Shown: positions 47,130 to 57,344 of the stretch, one piece after another
How the letters are laid out: each line of letters begins with the position of its first letter
How positions within the stretch are numbered: the first letter of the stretch is position 1
From: Myxocyprinus asiaticus
Lineage: Eukaryota; Chordata; Actinopteri; Cypriniformes; Catostomidae
NCBI RefSeq assembly: GCF_019703515.2
Contig: NC_059365.1
Location: 39,260,001-39,324,000 of the forward strand
Length of the DNA stretch: 64,000 bases
Direction of reading: 5' to 3'
Position numbers and translations under genes: made by a program
The notes under the pieces: model-generated
Seen by the model: only the letters and a program-made list of their open reading frames with translations
What the model was told of the DNA's origin: nothing
Database searches by the model: none

Positions 47130-47748
47130 TGTAACTCATACTGACAATATCACCATGGAGCTCTAGACTGGTTGCCCACTGAAGCTTTGCAGGGTTGAGC
47201 TTGGTCAGTACCTGGATGGGAGACCTCCTGAGGAAAACTAAGGTTGCTGCTGGAAGAGGTGTTAGAGACGCCAGCAGGGGGTGTTCACCCTGCAGTCTGT
47301 GTGGGTCCTAATGCCACAGTGAAGAGACAGGTACACTATACTGTAAAAAGGCACCATCCTTTGGATGAGATGTTAAACCGAGGCCCTGACTCTCTGTGGT
47401 CACTAAAAATCCCAGGACACTTATTGTAAAGAGTAGGGGTGTAACCCTGGTGTCCTGGCCAAATTCCCCCCATTGGCCCTTATCAGTCATGGCCTCCTAA
47501 TAATCCCCATCCATTAATTGGCTCTATAACTCTACTCTCTCCTCTCCACCAATAGCTGGTGTGTGGTGAGTGTACTGGTGCACTATGGCTGCCATCGCAT
47601 CATCCAGTTGGATGCTGCACACTGGTGGTGGTTGAGGAGAGTCCCCTGTTCACTGTGTAAAGTGCTTTGAGTGTAGTGTCAGAAAAGCACTATATAAATA
47701 TAACATTCATTCATTCATTCATTCATTCATTCATTCATTCATCCCACA
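47130..47748 (+). mobile_element. 5S rRNA-derived SINE (SINE3-like)
   Basis: The head GAAGCTTTGCAGGGTTGAGC-TTGGTCAGTACCTGGATGGGAGACC is the internal promoter region of 5S rRNA (box A, intermediate element and box C), with few changes. A tRNA-unrelated body follows. The end AAAGTGCTTTGAGTGTAGTG plus AAAAGCACTATATAAATA and an (ATTC)n tail resembles LINE 3' ends that supply the reverse transcriptase. About 620 bp. The 61-codon frame at 47244 lies inside it and is not a gene. Confidence 0.88.
47705..47743. repeat. (ATTC)n SINE tail microsatellite
   Basis: About nine ATTC units close the 5S-derived SINE. Confidence 0.9.
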
Positions 47749-48010
47749 CTGTTTGTGCAACGGACATGAATGATACCTCAAATCATGTGGCTCATTGAGG
47801 AGAGGTGTGTTATGACTTTTATATGCTTTCAAACTTGTGATTTTCAGACTTGCATTAAAAGGAGGCATCCAAGCCATATCTAATGAGAGGAATTTCACAG
47901 AGACGTGGTAGTGGACTCTTTTGAATTGGGCCAGTAAGCAACCACCCAAAATACCCTAGCAACTGCATAGCAACTGCATAGCAACTGCATAGCAACGTGC
48001 TAAAAACCTC
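47749..48010. repeat. Dispersed repeat with GCAACTGCATA tract
   Basis: TGTTTGTGCAACGGACATGA and CTCATTGAGGAGAGG match 37990-38040. It ends in GCAACTGCATA repeated three times in tandem. Confidence 0.55.
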
Positions 48011-48548
48011 CCATAACAATCTTGCATTGTGGCAGCAAGTTTGGCACAAGCAAGAACCACTCACATTTTCATCTGAAATGTACAAATGTTGTATTTATTA
48101 ATTGTTTATTTCCACCAAAAAAAAAAAAAAAAAAGCCATGCATGGAAGAAGTCACGTGAGGTGAAATCAATGAGCACTCATAATTTTCCTCTGACTGAAA
48201 TGCATGTGTGTGTTTGTGTTGTGTGTGGGTTAAGCCAGTGAACTGAGTGTGATATTTTTGTCCGTAGTGTAGGAGTGAATGAGAGTGTGAAAGCTTTTTT
48301 CTCTCTGCAGGCCACGTCTGCCTGTCTCACTCCTTGAGGCGATCATTCCGATTAGAGCAAGAGAGCCAGAGGGACACATGGGAAGAGAGCAAACGCAGCA
48401 TGTCTGTGTGTGCGTTTGGAGGTGGGGGTTTTTGTTCTTCCTTACTGTTCAGGTGCACGGCCATCAGAAACGATTTGAACACGGTTATTATAGTTTTACA
48501 TTTTTATTACATTTTTATTTCTATTTTATTTTCCATTTATGCTTTCCT
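48011..48548. other. Intergenic region with an exon-like block
   Basis: TTTTTTCTCTCTGCAG at 48295-48310 is a strong acceptor-like signal, and the following ~120 bp is non-repetitive with an open plus-strand frame (LRRSFRLEQESQ). No matching donor, protein family or upstream exon was identified, so no gene is called. Confidence 0.25.
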
Positions 48549-48990
48549 AGTGATGGGTGTAATCTGATTATGAAGTAATTAGTTATTGTAATCTAGTTAC
48601 TTTTCAGTCAAAAAGTAGTTAACACAATATATATTTAATTTTTTTAATGAGACTTTCAATTAAGTGAATTACTTTTAAGTAAATTATTTTTCTAAAATAA
48701 TAGTATGTCGAATGCTTTTACAACATAAATAATGTTTATATGTTTGCATTTCTACGAGAGCGTGCGTGTGAGAAATGTGAGGTGCTAAGTGCATGGCTTG
48801 TGTGCATCAATGAACAAAAAGGAAATATAGATGTTATTTTGAATTCATTGAGCCGAAAAACAAACTTTTCTGTGGAAAGTGTTTTAGAAAGTAACTTAAA
48901 AGTAAAGTAAGTTGAAAAAGTAATCTACAATTTAGATAAGTAATTAGTCATTTGTAGTGGAATCGTTTTTTGAGTAACTTACCTAACACT
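48549..48990. mobile_element. GATTAC-type MITE
   Basis: Ends AGTGATGGGTGTAATCTGAT and (inverse) GTAACTTACCTAACACT. The interior GAAGTAATTAGTTATTGTAA and CTTTTCAGTCAAAAAGTAGT matches 680-860 and relates to 6632-7397. Confidence 0.6.
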
Positions 48991-49351
48991 GGTAATTTCA
49001 ATGTAGTTTGTTTTTTTGTTACTTTTCATTCTCTTATTGTTAGTTTGTTTTAGTGTATTTAATTTTTTATTTCAGTTTTAGCATTTTAGGGCAGCAAAAG
49101 TTAACTAATATTGTTTCAATATATTTAACGCCTTTAAAATTCTCAGGACCATCTGATATCTAGTGACATTTCCATGTTTAATGAAGTAAAAGTTTCAGAT
49201 CTCATAATATTGAATCAAAAACCAAAATTAATTTGTGGTCATTTGTTTTTTTGTTTTTTTTGAGTCATATAACTAGTTTAGTTTCAGTTTTGCTAATTGT
49301 TTTATTTTTATTTAGTTAACAAAAATGTTTTCATTTAGTTTCCATTTTAAG
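48991..49351. other. Intergenic AT-rich stretch
   Basis: T/A-rich text with TTTTATTTAGTTAAC motifs and nothing assignable. Confidence 0.4.
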
Positions 49352-49958
49352 GTGACGTCCACACTAATATGTTTTCGTCTGAAAACGCATTAACTTCACA
49401 AAGTTTTGGCCTTCTGACTGCACTGAGATGGCCATTTTGTCCAGTGAAAACGCTCTCCCAAGTGGATACATTTGAAAACACCATCTTCGCGTTGTAGTGT
49501 GGACAGGGAAAATGGGAGATATTAGAAAACGATGACGTATTTGTTGTCATGTGATGCAGTCGTGTGACCCATTCAACCCAAAACAATCAAGATGGCATCC
49601 CATGTTTTGGCGGCATTGTTGTGCCTGCTCTTAGCTTTGATAATGTTGTTAAAGATAAATGTTACTTTGTACAACCTTCACATTGCATTCCTTCAAAGGT
49701 GACGGAAAGTTTACTCGGAATGGCTCTCCAGCGGCAGAACATGAGGAAAATGTAATTTAAGGCCGTACATGGAAATGACGCAGGGCCACGCTTATTATGT
49801 TTTTTTAGCATGCGCAGTAAGGAGATTTAAGCATTTTCAGATGTTTCAGTGTGAACAAGCAACTTTTGAAAAACGTTTGAAAACGGCAGAGTGGACGGAG
49901 AGCATTTCGAAAATGAAAACACAGTTTTCAAATTTAACCGGATTAATGTGGATGTAGC
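49352..49958. mobile_element. DNA element with GTCCACACTAAT ends
   Basis: The left end GTGACGTCCACACTAATATG is matched by the inverse of GGATTAATGTGGATGTAGC. Subterminal TTTTCG/CGAAAA blocks are complementary too. Another copy begins at 63948. About 0.6 kb. Two short plus-strand frames inside it are not credible genes. Confidence 0.6.
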
Positions 49959-49979
49959 TTAAGTTTCGATATCAACAGG

Positions 49980-50345
49980 GTTCGCATGGTCATGGAAAAC
50001 CCAGAAATATCAGGGAATTTGTAAATGGTGAAATTAATAAATACAGAATAACAAATCATAGAAAAGTCATGGAAATGTCTAAGTGAATATACATTTTCCT
50101 AGTCATGTTCTGCTTTAAAATATTTAATCGGCTATGTATTGCTAGATATTCATCGGTTAAATATTATTTTGTGTTTTATTAGTGTACAAATGTCTCCAAT
50201 ATATATAATAGTTTAAATCTTTTAATTCCAAGGATTGGTGCCTAACCAATCACACTATAAATCTCCATAAAGTGATTAAAAAAAAAAAAATCATAATATA
50301 GAACATAAACATCTGAAAAAATCATGGGAAAATCTATGACTTTCA
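49980..50345. repeat. GGTCATGGAAAA-type repeat
   Basis: GTTCGCATGGTCATGGAAAA at left and AATCATGGGAAAATCTATGA at right bracket AT-rich sequence. This is a dispersed repeat style in fish genomes (from memory). Confidence 0.4.
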
Positions 50346-50559
50346 TTGATCAAAATATGTGGGAATACTAACAATAATGCTGGAATATGGTCCTGTCCCA
50401 CGTGCAATGTGTATGATCTTGAGGTTACTGTATGGATTTGTTAGTATGGAATGTGGTGTGTGTACATGAATGAAATGATGGCCTATGATCACAGAAGGGC
50501 TGACACACTGAGTCTTATCAACATCACCCAGACCCAATTCTGTGTTCAGGTCTGCAGCA

Positions 50560-50905
50560 CTGTCCAAACACACACACGCACACGCACACGCACACGCACA
50601 CACACACATTCAAGCGAAGGGGCGCGCGTAGAGAGAGAGAGAGCGCGCGTGGTAACCAGGGCGATGGTTTATAAGATATTCGCTCCCCCACGGTTCATTC
50701 GTTCCAGGGGAACAGGAGCACGGCGCTACTATGGTAACGGCCGAGCGAGATGTTGCGCTATAATTGGTGCAGTGCTGCGAGCAGCATAGCGGCACTTCTA
50801 GGTGAGCGTGTCAGCGCGCAGGAGCCACGATATTACACTCCCGCTGGGAGACGGAGGAAAAGCACAACGTCTCCGCTTCTCCTCTGTTTTTCTTCTCTCT
50901 ATATT
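50560..50905 (+). promoter_or_regulatory. CpG-rich block, candidate promoter of a downstream gene
   Basis: After a (CA/CG)n tract, GGGGCGCGCGTAGAG, AGAGCGCGCGTGG and CACGGCGCTACTATGGTAAC give a local CpG island in AT-rich surroundings. A TATA-like TTTATAAGATA lies at 50669-50679. CTTCTAGGTGAGC (about 50796-50806) could be the donor of a first exon. In human the gene after CXXC5 is PSD2 (memory), but no coding exon of it is visible here. Confidence 0.4.
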
Positions 50906-51605
50906 TGAGTTACGGGCTTGTTTAAATTGTAAACTGTTTGATTAATCTGTATACAGTGTAAACACTTGCAGTAGCAATATGATAAAACACTAACGTCAAG
51001 AAATTATTAAATGTATAAATACTAAGAATGACAATAAACAATTCATCCATCAAATTCAATGTAGGCTACATTATACGTGATGCATTAAAAGTGCTGTATA
51101 CGTTATGGTATGGTTTATTTTACCTGACAGATATAGCCTGGGAAATTGCACCCTACCGTGTGACAGCCCTGGGCTCTGGAAGCCCGCGCATTTCAGCCAA
51201 TCATATTACGAGTTCGAGTTTACTGTCATAGCGCCATTAGTTGACCCAGAAGTTAATTGTGATGATGCGTTTCCGCGTTGCCTGGACTTTTTTTTTTTTT
51301 TTTTTTTTAATTTAGTGTATATTTATTAAATTATACTTTGTATTATATTATCATGGAATTAGTAAAAAAGAAAAAAGGCATATTTTTCTCTTCTCACTGT
51401 TGTAATCCACTGCTCTCTATTTTTTATTTTTTATTTTTTTTTCTTCTCTCTTTTGAAAAGTTGTGGAAACATAATAGTGGAATGAGCAAATTGGAATGCA
51501 AAAATAATATGTGTTGTTGTCTTCCATTCAGCACTATATCCTGCACTTGTTTACTTCTGTGTTCCAAACCTTGATATGTGCAAATGGTCCATGTTTTGAA
51601 ACTGC
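50906..51605. other. Intergenic, no feature recognised
   Basis: AT-rich with a long T-run at 51287-51309. No gene. Confidence 0.4.
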
Positions 51606-52325
51606 CACAAAGCCACACACTGCATCCGAATATCCATACTTTCCTACTATATAGTATGCCAAAAAGAGTATGCCAATGGAGTGGTATGTCAGAATCCTTA
51701 GTATTCATAAAACAGTAGACGAGAAATACGGATGACCTACTTTGACGGTCCAAAAGTCACATTTAGGCAGCATAAAAGTAAACTGCACGACTCCAGTCGG
51801 TTAATGAAGCGAATCGATACGTTTGTGTAAAAAAGAAATCGATATTTAAAACATTATTAACTTTTAAAAAGCGCTTCCTGCCAGCAGCTGACACATCATG
51901 TAGCTGTTGCATGACGTAAGCGCGTTGGTGAGTTCATGCATGAGATTTCCGGTGAGATTCTGAAGTGTGGATCGACTGGACACTTTATGATCCCATAACC
52001 CCTCAGAAGCTGAGAAGACTTCACGTTCAAACAGAGGATTTATAAGAATTTCGGATGCCTCTTTTCAACTGTAAATTATATATTTACCAAGATAATTTTT
52101 CCTTGTGCTTAGATGGTGCTTGTTTATTTTCCGCAGTTGTTGTTATTACATTATATATTTGGGTCATGGGTCAATACTCACGTCGTCGGATGAAGTATTT
52201 CCAGAATCTATTCATACTACTCACATGCATACTTAAAGAATGTACTTAATTACCAGCTGAGAAGTGCGTCCTTCATCAAAAACAGTACATACTGTGACAG
52301 TACATGAATTCGGATGCAGGGACAG
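51606..52325. mobile_element. MITE with CTGCATCCGAAT ends
   Basis: ACACTGCATCCGAATATCCA at left and TGAATTCGGATGCAG at right are inverted repeats, with ATACTTTCCTACTA and its inverse style further in. The block at 51743-51945 is shared, in inverted orientation, with 54905-55105. Confidence 0.65.
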
Positions 52326-53185
52326 TGTTTACACTTTTCAGGAAAGTCAACATGGTTCATGTAAAGTTATAGTATTTGTCTCTCTGCACATCAAATTGGG
52401 ATGGGAGACAAACTTCACTTTTAATATAGTGATATATCAATATTGTAATCTATATTATTAACCAAATACAATGATGTACCGTCACGGGTGTGTGTATTTC
52501 TGTATACACATCATGTCAGAATTACTGCAATTATGAGTTGCATTTTGCTGTTATGAATGTTGCCATAGAAACAAATATTTTCTGAAGACGTGAGGATGTA
52601 GACCATTCTGAGTACAATCTCCAAGTTGCCATCGATTAATTACGATAATTTCAACATGATGTGAACGCAACATAAATCAGCTATTTATCTACAATGGCTT
52701 CAAACGTGGCTCATCCACTCACAATGTAGAGCAAATTTTTATATATTTACATTTAAAACTGTTGTAAGTCTGAAGTGAAGAAACAAACACAGATTCAAAG
52801 AAGATGTAGCATCCTCACACAGTCATTTTAAGTTCATTGTAAGTACACCTGGGAAAAAACGGATGTGAAATTTTGTCACTATCTTCAAAAATAACAGTCT
52901 TTTGAAATGAAAACTCATTTTGGTGTGTACATGGTGAAAGTCTGCTGCCTTAACAGGCCAAAATCTATTAGAATGGAGAATCGGCTATCACCACAGACGG
53001 AAAGAACGATTTATTTTTCCTCTTCTTGCGATTGCTGGTCGACCCCTTGACATACTTTTTCCCATGTCTCTACTCTTAATATTTCCTATAATACTACTTT
53101 TAGTAATAAATAAAAGAGATTCCTCGCAGTGATTTGATCACAGTGAAGGTCGGGGTGTTGAGAGAAGGATTTGATCCGGATAAAA
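52326..53185. other. Intergenic, nothing recognised
   Basis: Non-coding sequence without a clear repeat boundary. Confidence 0.4.
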
Positions 53186-53450
53186 TTAACCATGTTTAGT
53201 AACATTGTAACCAAGTGTTTTGGTGGAAACTATATAGTTCTGATGTACTAACCATGGTGTTACTACAGTAACATGTTGTTAATAGTAGTTAATAGTAACC
53301 ATGTTTAATTTTGTGGTTACTATGATTTTACTAGAAAAAAACCATGGTGATTCTATGGTTACTGTAGTAAAACCATGGTTAATTTTTGTAAGGTAGGGTT
53401 AGGGGTATGGGTTTGGTGTAGGGTGTCTGTGGGACTCTAAATAAACAATA
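53186..53450. repeat. ACCATGG repeat plus TTAGGG-like tract
   Basis: TAACCATGTTTAGTAAC and ACCATGGTGTTACTACAGTA parallel 17515-17770. GGTAGGGTTAGGGGTATGGG and TGTGGGACTCTAAATAAACA parallel 25388-25490. Confidence 0.55.
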
Positions 53451-53854
53451 AAAATGCTGCAGTGATGCCACTATACTCTATGTTAGTATTTAAACAGGGG
53501 TGTAAGAGTATCTGCCACTATTTGCACTAGAGTGCAAATAACATCTAACGCTATTTGTACTTAGTGCAAATAGCCTCTTCCATTTTTTAAATATATTGAT
53601 TTTAGTTAATAGTGATGGATATCAGTTATATTTTGATATCAGATTTGTAAGCCTGTGATAAGCTATGCTAGCTGTCTAAGATCATTTACAAAAAGAGCGT
53701 GAGTGGTGTTGGTTGGCACACCGGTTTTTGGATTGGGAAACACAAATACAATGGGTATAAAAAAGAATAGATAACCATCATACACACTATGTAAAAACTT
53801 AATACCTCTACATACACACACATATAATATAAAATAATGGATTAGAATAATAAT
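53451..53854. other. Intergenic, nothing recognised
   Basis: A short palindromic piece (CTATTTGCACTAGAGTGCAAATAAC near 53518-53542, in two parts) is the only structure noticed. Confidence 0.4.
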
Positions 53855-53957
53855 CTGTGTGTTTATAGTTGTGTGTTTTGTTTAAGTTGTTTATTAAATT
53901 ATTATTTAAGTTGTCAAGCCGGTTCTCGCCTCCTCCTTTCCACCGAACCCCCTTACA
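53855..53957 (+). repeat. 5' LTR fragment
   Basis: 101-103 bp identical by eye to 54781-54883 (CTGTGTGTTTATAGTTGTGT through GAACCCCCTTA). The U3 part is absent. Confidence 0.8.
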
Positions 53958-54648
53958 CTGGTGCCGAAACCCGGGAAGGAGGTGGGATTCCCGTCGCAGA
54001 GTCCTCGACACTGCCGTCCACCCAGGGGAGCGCCGCTGCCGTCCGACGGGGGACGGAGTAGCCCGACCACCCGGATGCGGGGAACGGCCGCCGTCCGCGA
54101 GGCGAGTGGGGACGGGACTCCCCGACCGCCTGGAGCGAGGGAGCCACTGCCGGGGGTGGAGGAGTGCCCTGCCATCCCCCGGGAACGCGGAGGGGTCGAG
54201 AGAAGACCGCCGTCCGCGAGGGGAGGAGGGAAGCGACTCCCCGACCGCCTGGAGTGGTAGGGCCGCTGCCAGGGGCAGAGGAGTGTCCCCACGGGACGCC
54301 GGGAACGCGGAGGGGCGTTCTGTCCGCTGGGGGTCGGAGGTCTGACTCCGGTCCGCCCGGGGAGGAGCGGCTGCAGTCCGCCTGAGAGGGTGGAGTAGTG
54401 ATCGAGGACCACGCGACGGCGCATCAGAGAACCAGTGAGTTTCTTTTTTCTCTCTCTCCTCTCTCTCTCTCTGTCGCTCAGTGTTGGCCTTTCCCTCGCC
54501 ATTTTATTTTGTTGTTTTTCCCCTCCTGTCTCCTCCCAGGTCGAGGAAGGCGGGGATGACCCGCCGGCAGTCGGGGCGTAAGGAGAGGAAGGGTGGGGGA
54601 TGTACGTCATGCCGGGGGTTCCCCGGCCTGAGGCAACGCCGGGAGGAG

Positions 54649-54883
54649 TGTAGAGCTGAGGAGGGCGGGGCCGGGCTGGAATGAGACACACCCGGTCCCC
54701 AATCAGCCTGATGGGGCGCGCGAGGGATAAAGGTGGCCGGGAACGACAGTTTGAGAGAGAGAGAATTACAGACAGCTGTACTGTGTGTTTATAGTTGTGT
54801 GTTTTGTTTAAGTTGTTTATTAAATTATTATTTAAGTTGTCAAGCCGGTTCTCGCCTCCTCCTTTCCACCGAACCCCCTTATA
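54649..54883 (+). repeat. 3' LTR
   Basis: Starts TGTAGAGCTGAGGAGGGCGG, has GGGATAAAGG as a TATA-like element near 54724, and ends GAACCCCCTTA. The usual final CA is replaced by TA at the junction with the next repeat. Confidence 0.7.
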
Positions 54884-54887
54884 GCGC

Positions 54888-55262
54888 CGCTTGCAAATAC
54901 TCGCGTGAACTCACCAACATGCTTACGTCATGCAACAGCAACATGATGCGTCAGCCGCTGGCAGGAAGCGCTTTTTAAAAGTTAATAATGTTTTAAATAT
55001 TGATTTATTTTTTACACAAACGTATCGATTCGCTTCATTAATCGACTGGAGTCGTGCGGTTTACTTTTATGCTGCCTAAATGTGACTTTTGGACCGTCAA
55101 AGTGCTGGCACCCATGTACTTGCATTATAAGGACCTGACAGAGCTAAAAATCTTCATTTTGTTCTGCTGAAGAAAGACAGTCATACACATCTGGGATGAC
55201 ATCAGGGTAAGTGAATAATGAGAGAATTTTCATTTTTGGGTGAACTATTCCTTTAAGGAACT
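54888..55262. mobile_element. Half of a foldback MITE
   Basis: It ends with GAGAGAATTTTCATTTTTGG and GTGAACTATTCCTTTAA. The part at 54905-55105 is the inverse of 51743-51945 (CTTACGTCATGCAACAGC, AAGCGCTTTTTAAAAGTTAA, GACTGGAGTCGTGCGG). The left half was probably lost when the LTR element came to lie next to it. Confidence 0.65.
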
Positions 55263-55813
55263 GAAGCACCAGTGGGCGGGGCCAAGGGTGCGATGATGTA
55301 AAGTAGGCATTGATGTTTTTGAGCTTTAGAGACGGTCATGAATTAATGTACCCCTAGTGACGTAGGGTAGTCGCGGAAGTAGAGAACGAGGCATTTTTTG
55401 CAGCTTGGTTTCAATAAATGCTTTTATTGCATTGGGGATTTATTTTTGAGTTCTGAAATTTACAGTATGTTTTAATAGTAGAAAGACCTTTTATATGTCA
55501 AAATATCAAGGAAAATTTTATTCCTCATAACATGACTCCTTTAATATTACCAATACACATGGTTCAAGCCAAGCAAATGATTCAATTAGTTCCTGTCATT
55601 TATGTGATAAAAATGTTTTATACATGTATACAAGGTTATATTGTAAGTATTTATAGAGTTTTATATAGTACAATTGTTTATAATAATTCCACACCATAAA
55701 TTTGTCATATGTTAATCATCGTTATATTTATATAATCCTATTAATTACATAATCATGACTCATATTAATGACAGGAGACAAACATGTTGAGTTCTGTTGT
55801 CCTGGTTTAAAAT
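55263..55813. other. Intergenic, nothing recognised
   Basis: Host sequence without repeats or genes that I can identify, ending at the SINE target duplication. Confidence 0.4.
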
Positions 55814-55826
55814 AAGCTAATATTTG

Positions 55827-56263
55827 GGCCTGGGTAGCTCAGCAAGTAAAGACACTGACTAACACACCTGGAGTCACAAGTTCAAATCCAGGGCGTGTGG
55901 AGTGACTCCAGTCAGGCTTCCTAAGCAACCAATTGACCCGGTTGCTTGGGTGGGTAGAGTCATGTTGGGTTAACCTCCTCGCGGTTGCTATAATGTGGTG
56001 CGTGGTGAGTTGTGCGTGGATGCCGTGGAGAATAGCGTGAGCCTCCACGCGCCAAGTCTCCGCGGTAACGCGCTCAACAAGCCACATGATAAGATGTGCG
56101 GATTGACTGTCTCAGATGTGGAGGCAACTGAGATTCGTCCTCCGCCACCTGGATTGAGGCGAGTCACTATGCCACCACGAGGACTTAGTGCGCACTGGGA
56201 ATTGAGCATGTGAAATTGGGGAGTAAAGGGGAGAAAAGGGGAGAAAACCTCCCCCCCCCCCAA
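55827..56263 (+). mobile_element. tRNA-derived SINE with perfect 13-bp target duplication
   Basis: The head GGGTAGCTCAGCAAGTAAAG (box A) and AAGTTCAAATCC (box B) begins a 437-bp element that ends in GGGGAGAAAACC and a C-run. AAGCTAATATTTG flanks it on both sides (55814-55826 and 56264-56276). Same family as 9816-10252 on the other strand. Not a functional tRNA. Confidence 0.88.
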
Positions 56264-56458
56264 AAGCTAATATTTGTTATTCTGTGTGTTGCTTCTCTCT
56301 TAACTATAGTGTTTTAACAGTGTGCCAACCAACCCCACAAATGCACAACATAAGTCATTAATTAACAAAAGACAATAAATATTTGGTGACATTGATTGTG
56401 TTTTACCCAAAAACTTCAGCTTTCAATTGCACCTAGTTGGGGTATCTTAACGTTTGTT

Positions 56459-57250
56459 CCACACTTTGTCTTTTTGTCTGATTTCCAAATCCCTTTTTCT
56501 TTAAATCAAAGTTTGTAATGTTGTGATTCACCTCAGAGCTAGTTGGTTAGTTTCATGGCTTAGAACTCTATTATGAAGGATGTTATGAAATCCCTATGGA
56601 AGAAATGAATGAGAAAAAGGCTTACAGAACCAAGACAGGTGAAAAAGGGGGTGGTTCACTTTTGTGCTCTTTTGGCAATATGGATAAATAAACCTATGTG
56701 TGCTCACTGTTGGAGTCACACACAGTCTACCGAATGCTTTCATGAGGGAGTGTTTTCTGTGGACCCGTTGTGCATGATGATGTCATGTGTGTAAACCCCG
56801 CCAACTGACAGAGGTCCATCTCAATCCTAATTGGACACGGCCGCTATCCGACAATCTCTCACAAACCAATCAATACACAGCATTTACCAGTGGGAATCAG
56901 GGGCCATTCGACAATTACATTTTAATACAGGAAGACACTTACGCACACACACACAAATTCACATCAGCCTCGCTCTATTTGACCGCTGCATATACTGAAC
57001 GCAATTGAGCTGGAGTGAAAGCCAATAGTGCGCAACGGTGCCCGCCCACTTTATCATCCGTCTTGGTTCCGGAAGTATTTTTCCCATAGATTTTTTTCCA
57101 TTGGGATTTCATAAAATCCTTCATAAAACAGTTGCAAGCCATGAACCACACCAACCAGCAACGAGGTGAATCACAACATTACAAACTTTTATTTGAAGAA
57201 AAAGGGATTTGAAAATCAGTCAAAAAGACAAAGCTACAAGACACAAACTA
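56459..57250. mobile_element. Foldback element with ~190-bp arms
   Basis: Left arm (about 56459-56640) and right arm (about 57060-57250) are inverted copies. Examples are TTTGTAATGTTGTGATTCAC against GTGAATCACAACATTACAAA, and AAATCCCTTTTTCTTTAAAT against ATTTGAAGAAAAAGGGATTT. The loop (56641-57059) has no recognisable gene. Confidence 0.75.
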
Positions 57251-57344
57251 CAATCACATGAAACATTGCTAATGACGTTATCAAATTAAAAATGTTGGAA
57301 AATATAAAACTATTTATTTAAAGTTGTTGATTACCGTGTAACAA

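Larger units (their letters stand above)
53855..54883 (+). mobile_element. Defective LTR retroelement with tRNA-Phe primer site
   Basis: A 3' piece of the 5' LTR (53855-53957) is followed after one base by TGGTGCCGAAACCCGGGA (53959-53976), exactly complementary to the 3' end of tRNA-Phe. A GC-rich leader of about 450 bp with repeated CCGCCGTCCG/GGAACGCGGAGG blocks follows, then an intron-like CAGTGAGT...CCCAG segment and a short piece with ATGACCCGCCGGCAG. The 3' LTR is at 54649-54883. No gag or pol domains remain. Long frames on both strands in this GC-rich leader, including a 261-codon minus-strand one, are composition artefacts. Confidence 0.75.

Noticed and set aside
47130..47240. Possible 5S rRNA gene
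   Set aside because: The 5S similarity covers only the promoter half and runs into a SINE body with an (ATTC)n tail.
53869..54345. 158-codon plus-strand frame
   Set aside because: It crosses the LTR end, the primer-binding site and the leader, which are not translated in LTR elements.
53906..54691. 261-codon minus-strand frame
   Set aside because: It lies in the GC-rich leader of the LTR element, overlaps long frames on other frames and the plus strand, and has no domain. It is a composition effect.
55830..55905. Possible tRNA gene
   Set aside because: It is the head of a SINE with target duplications, and the acceptor arm is not complementary.
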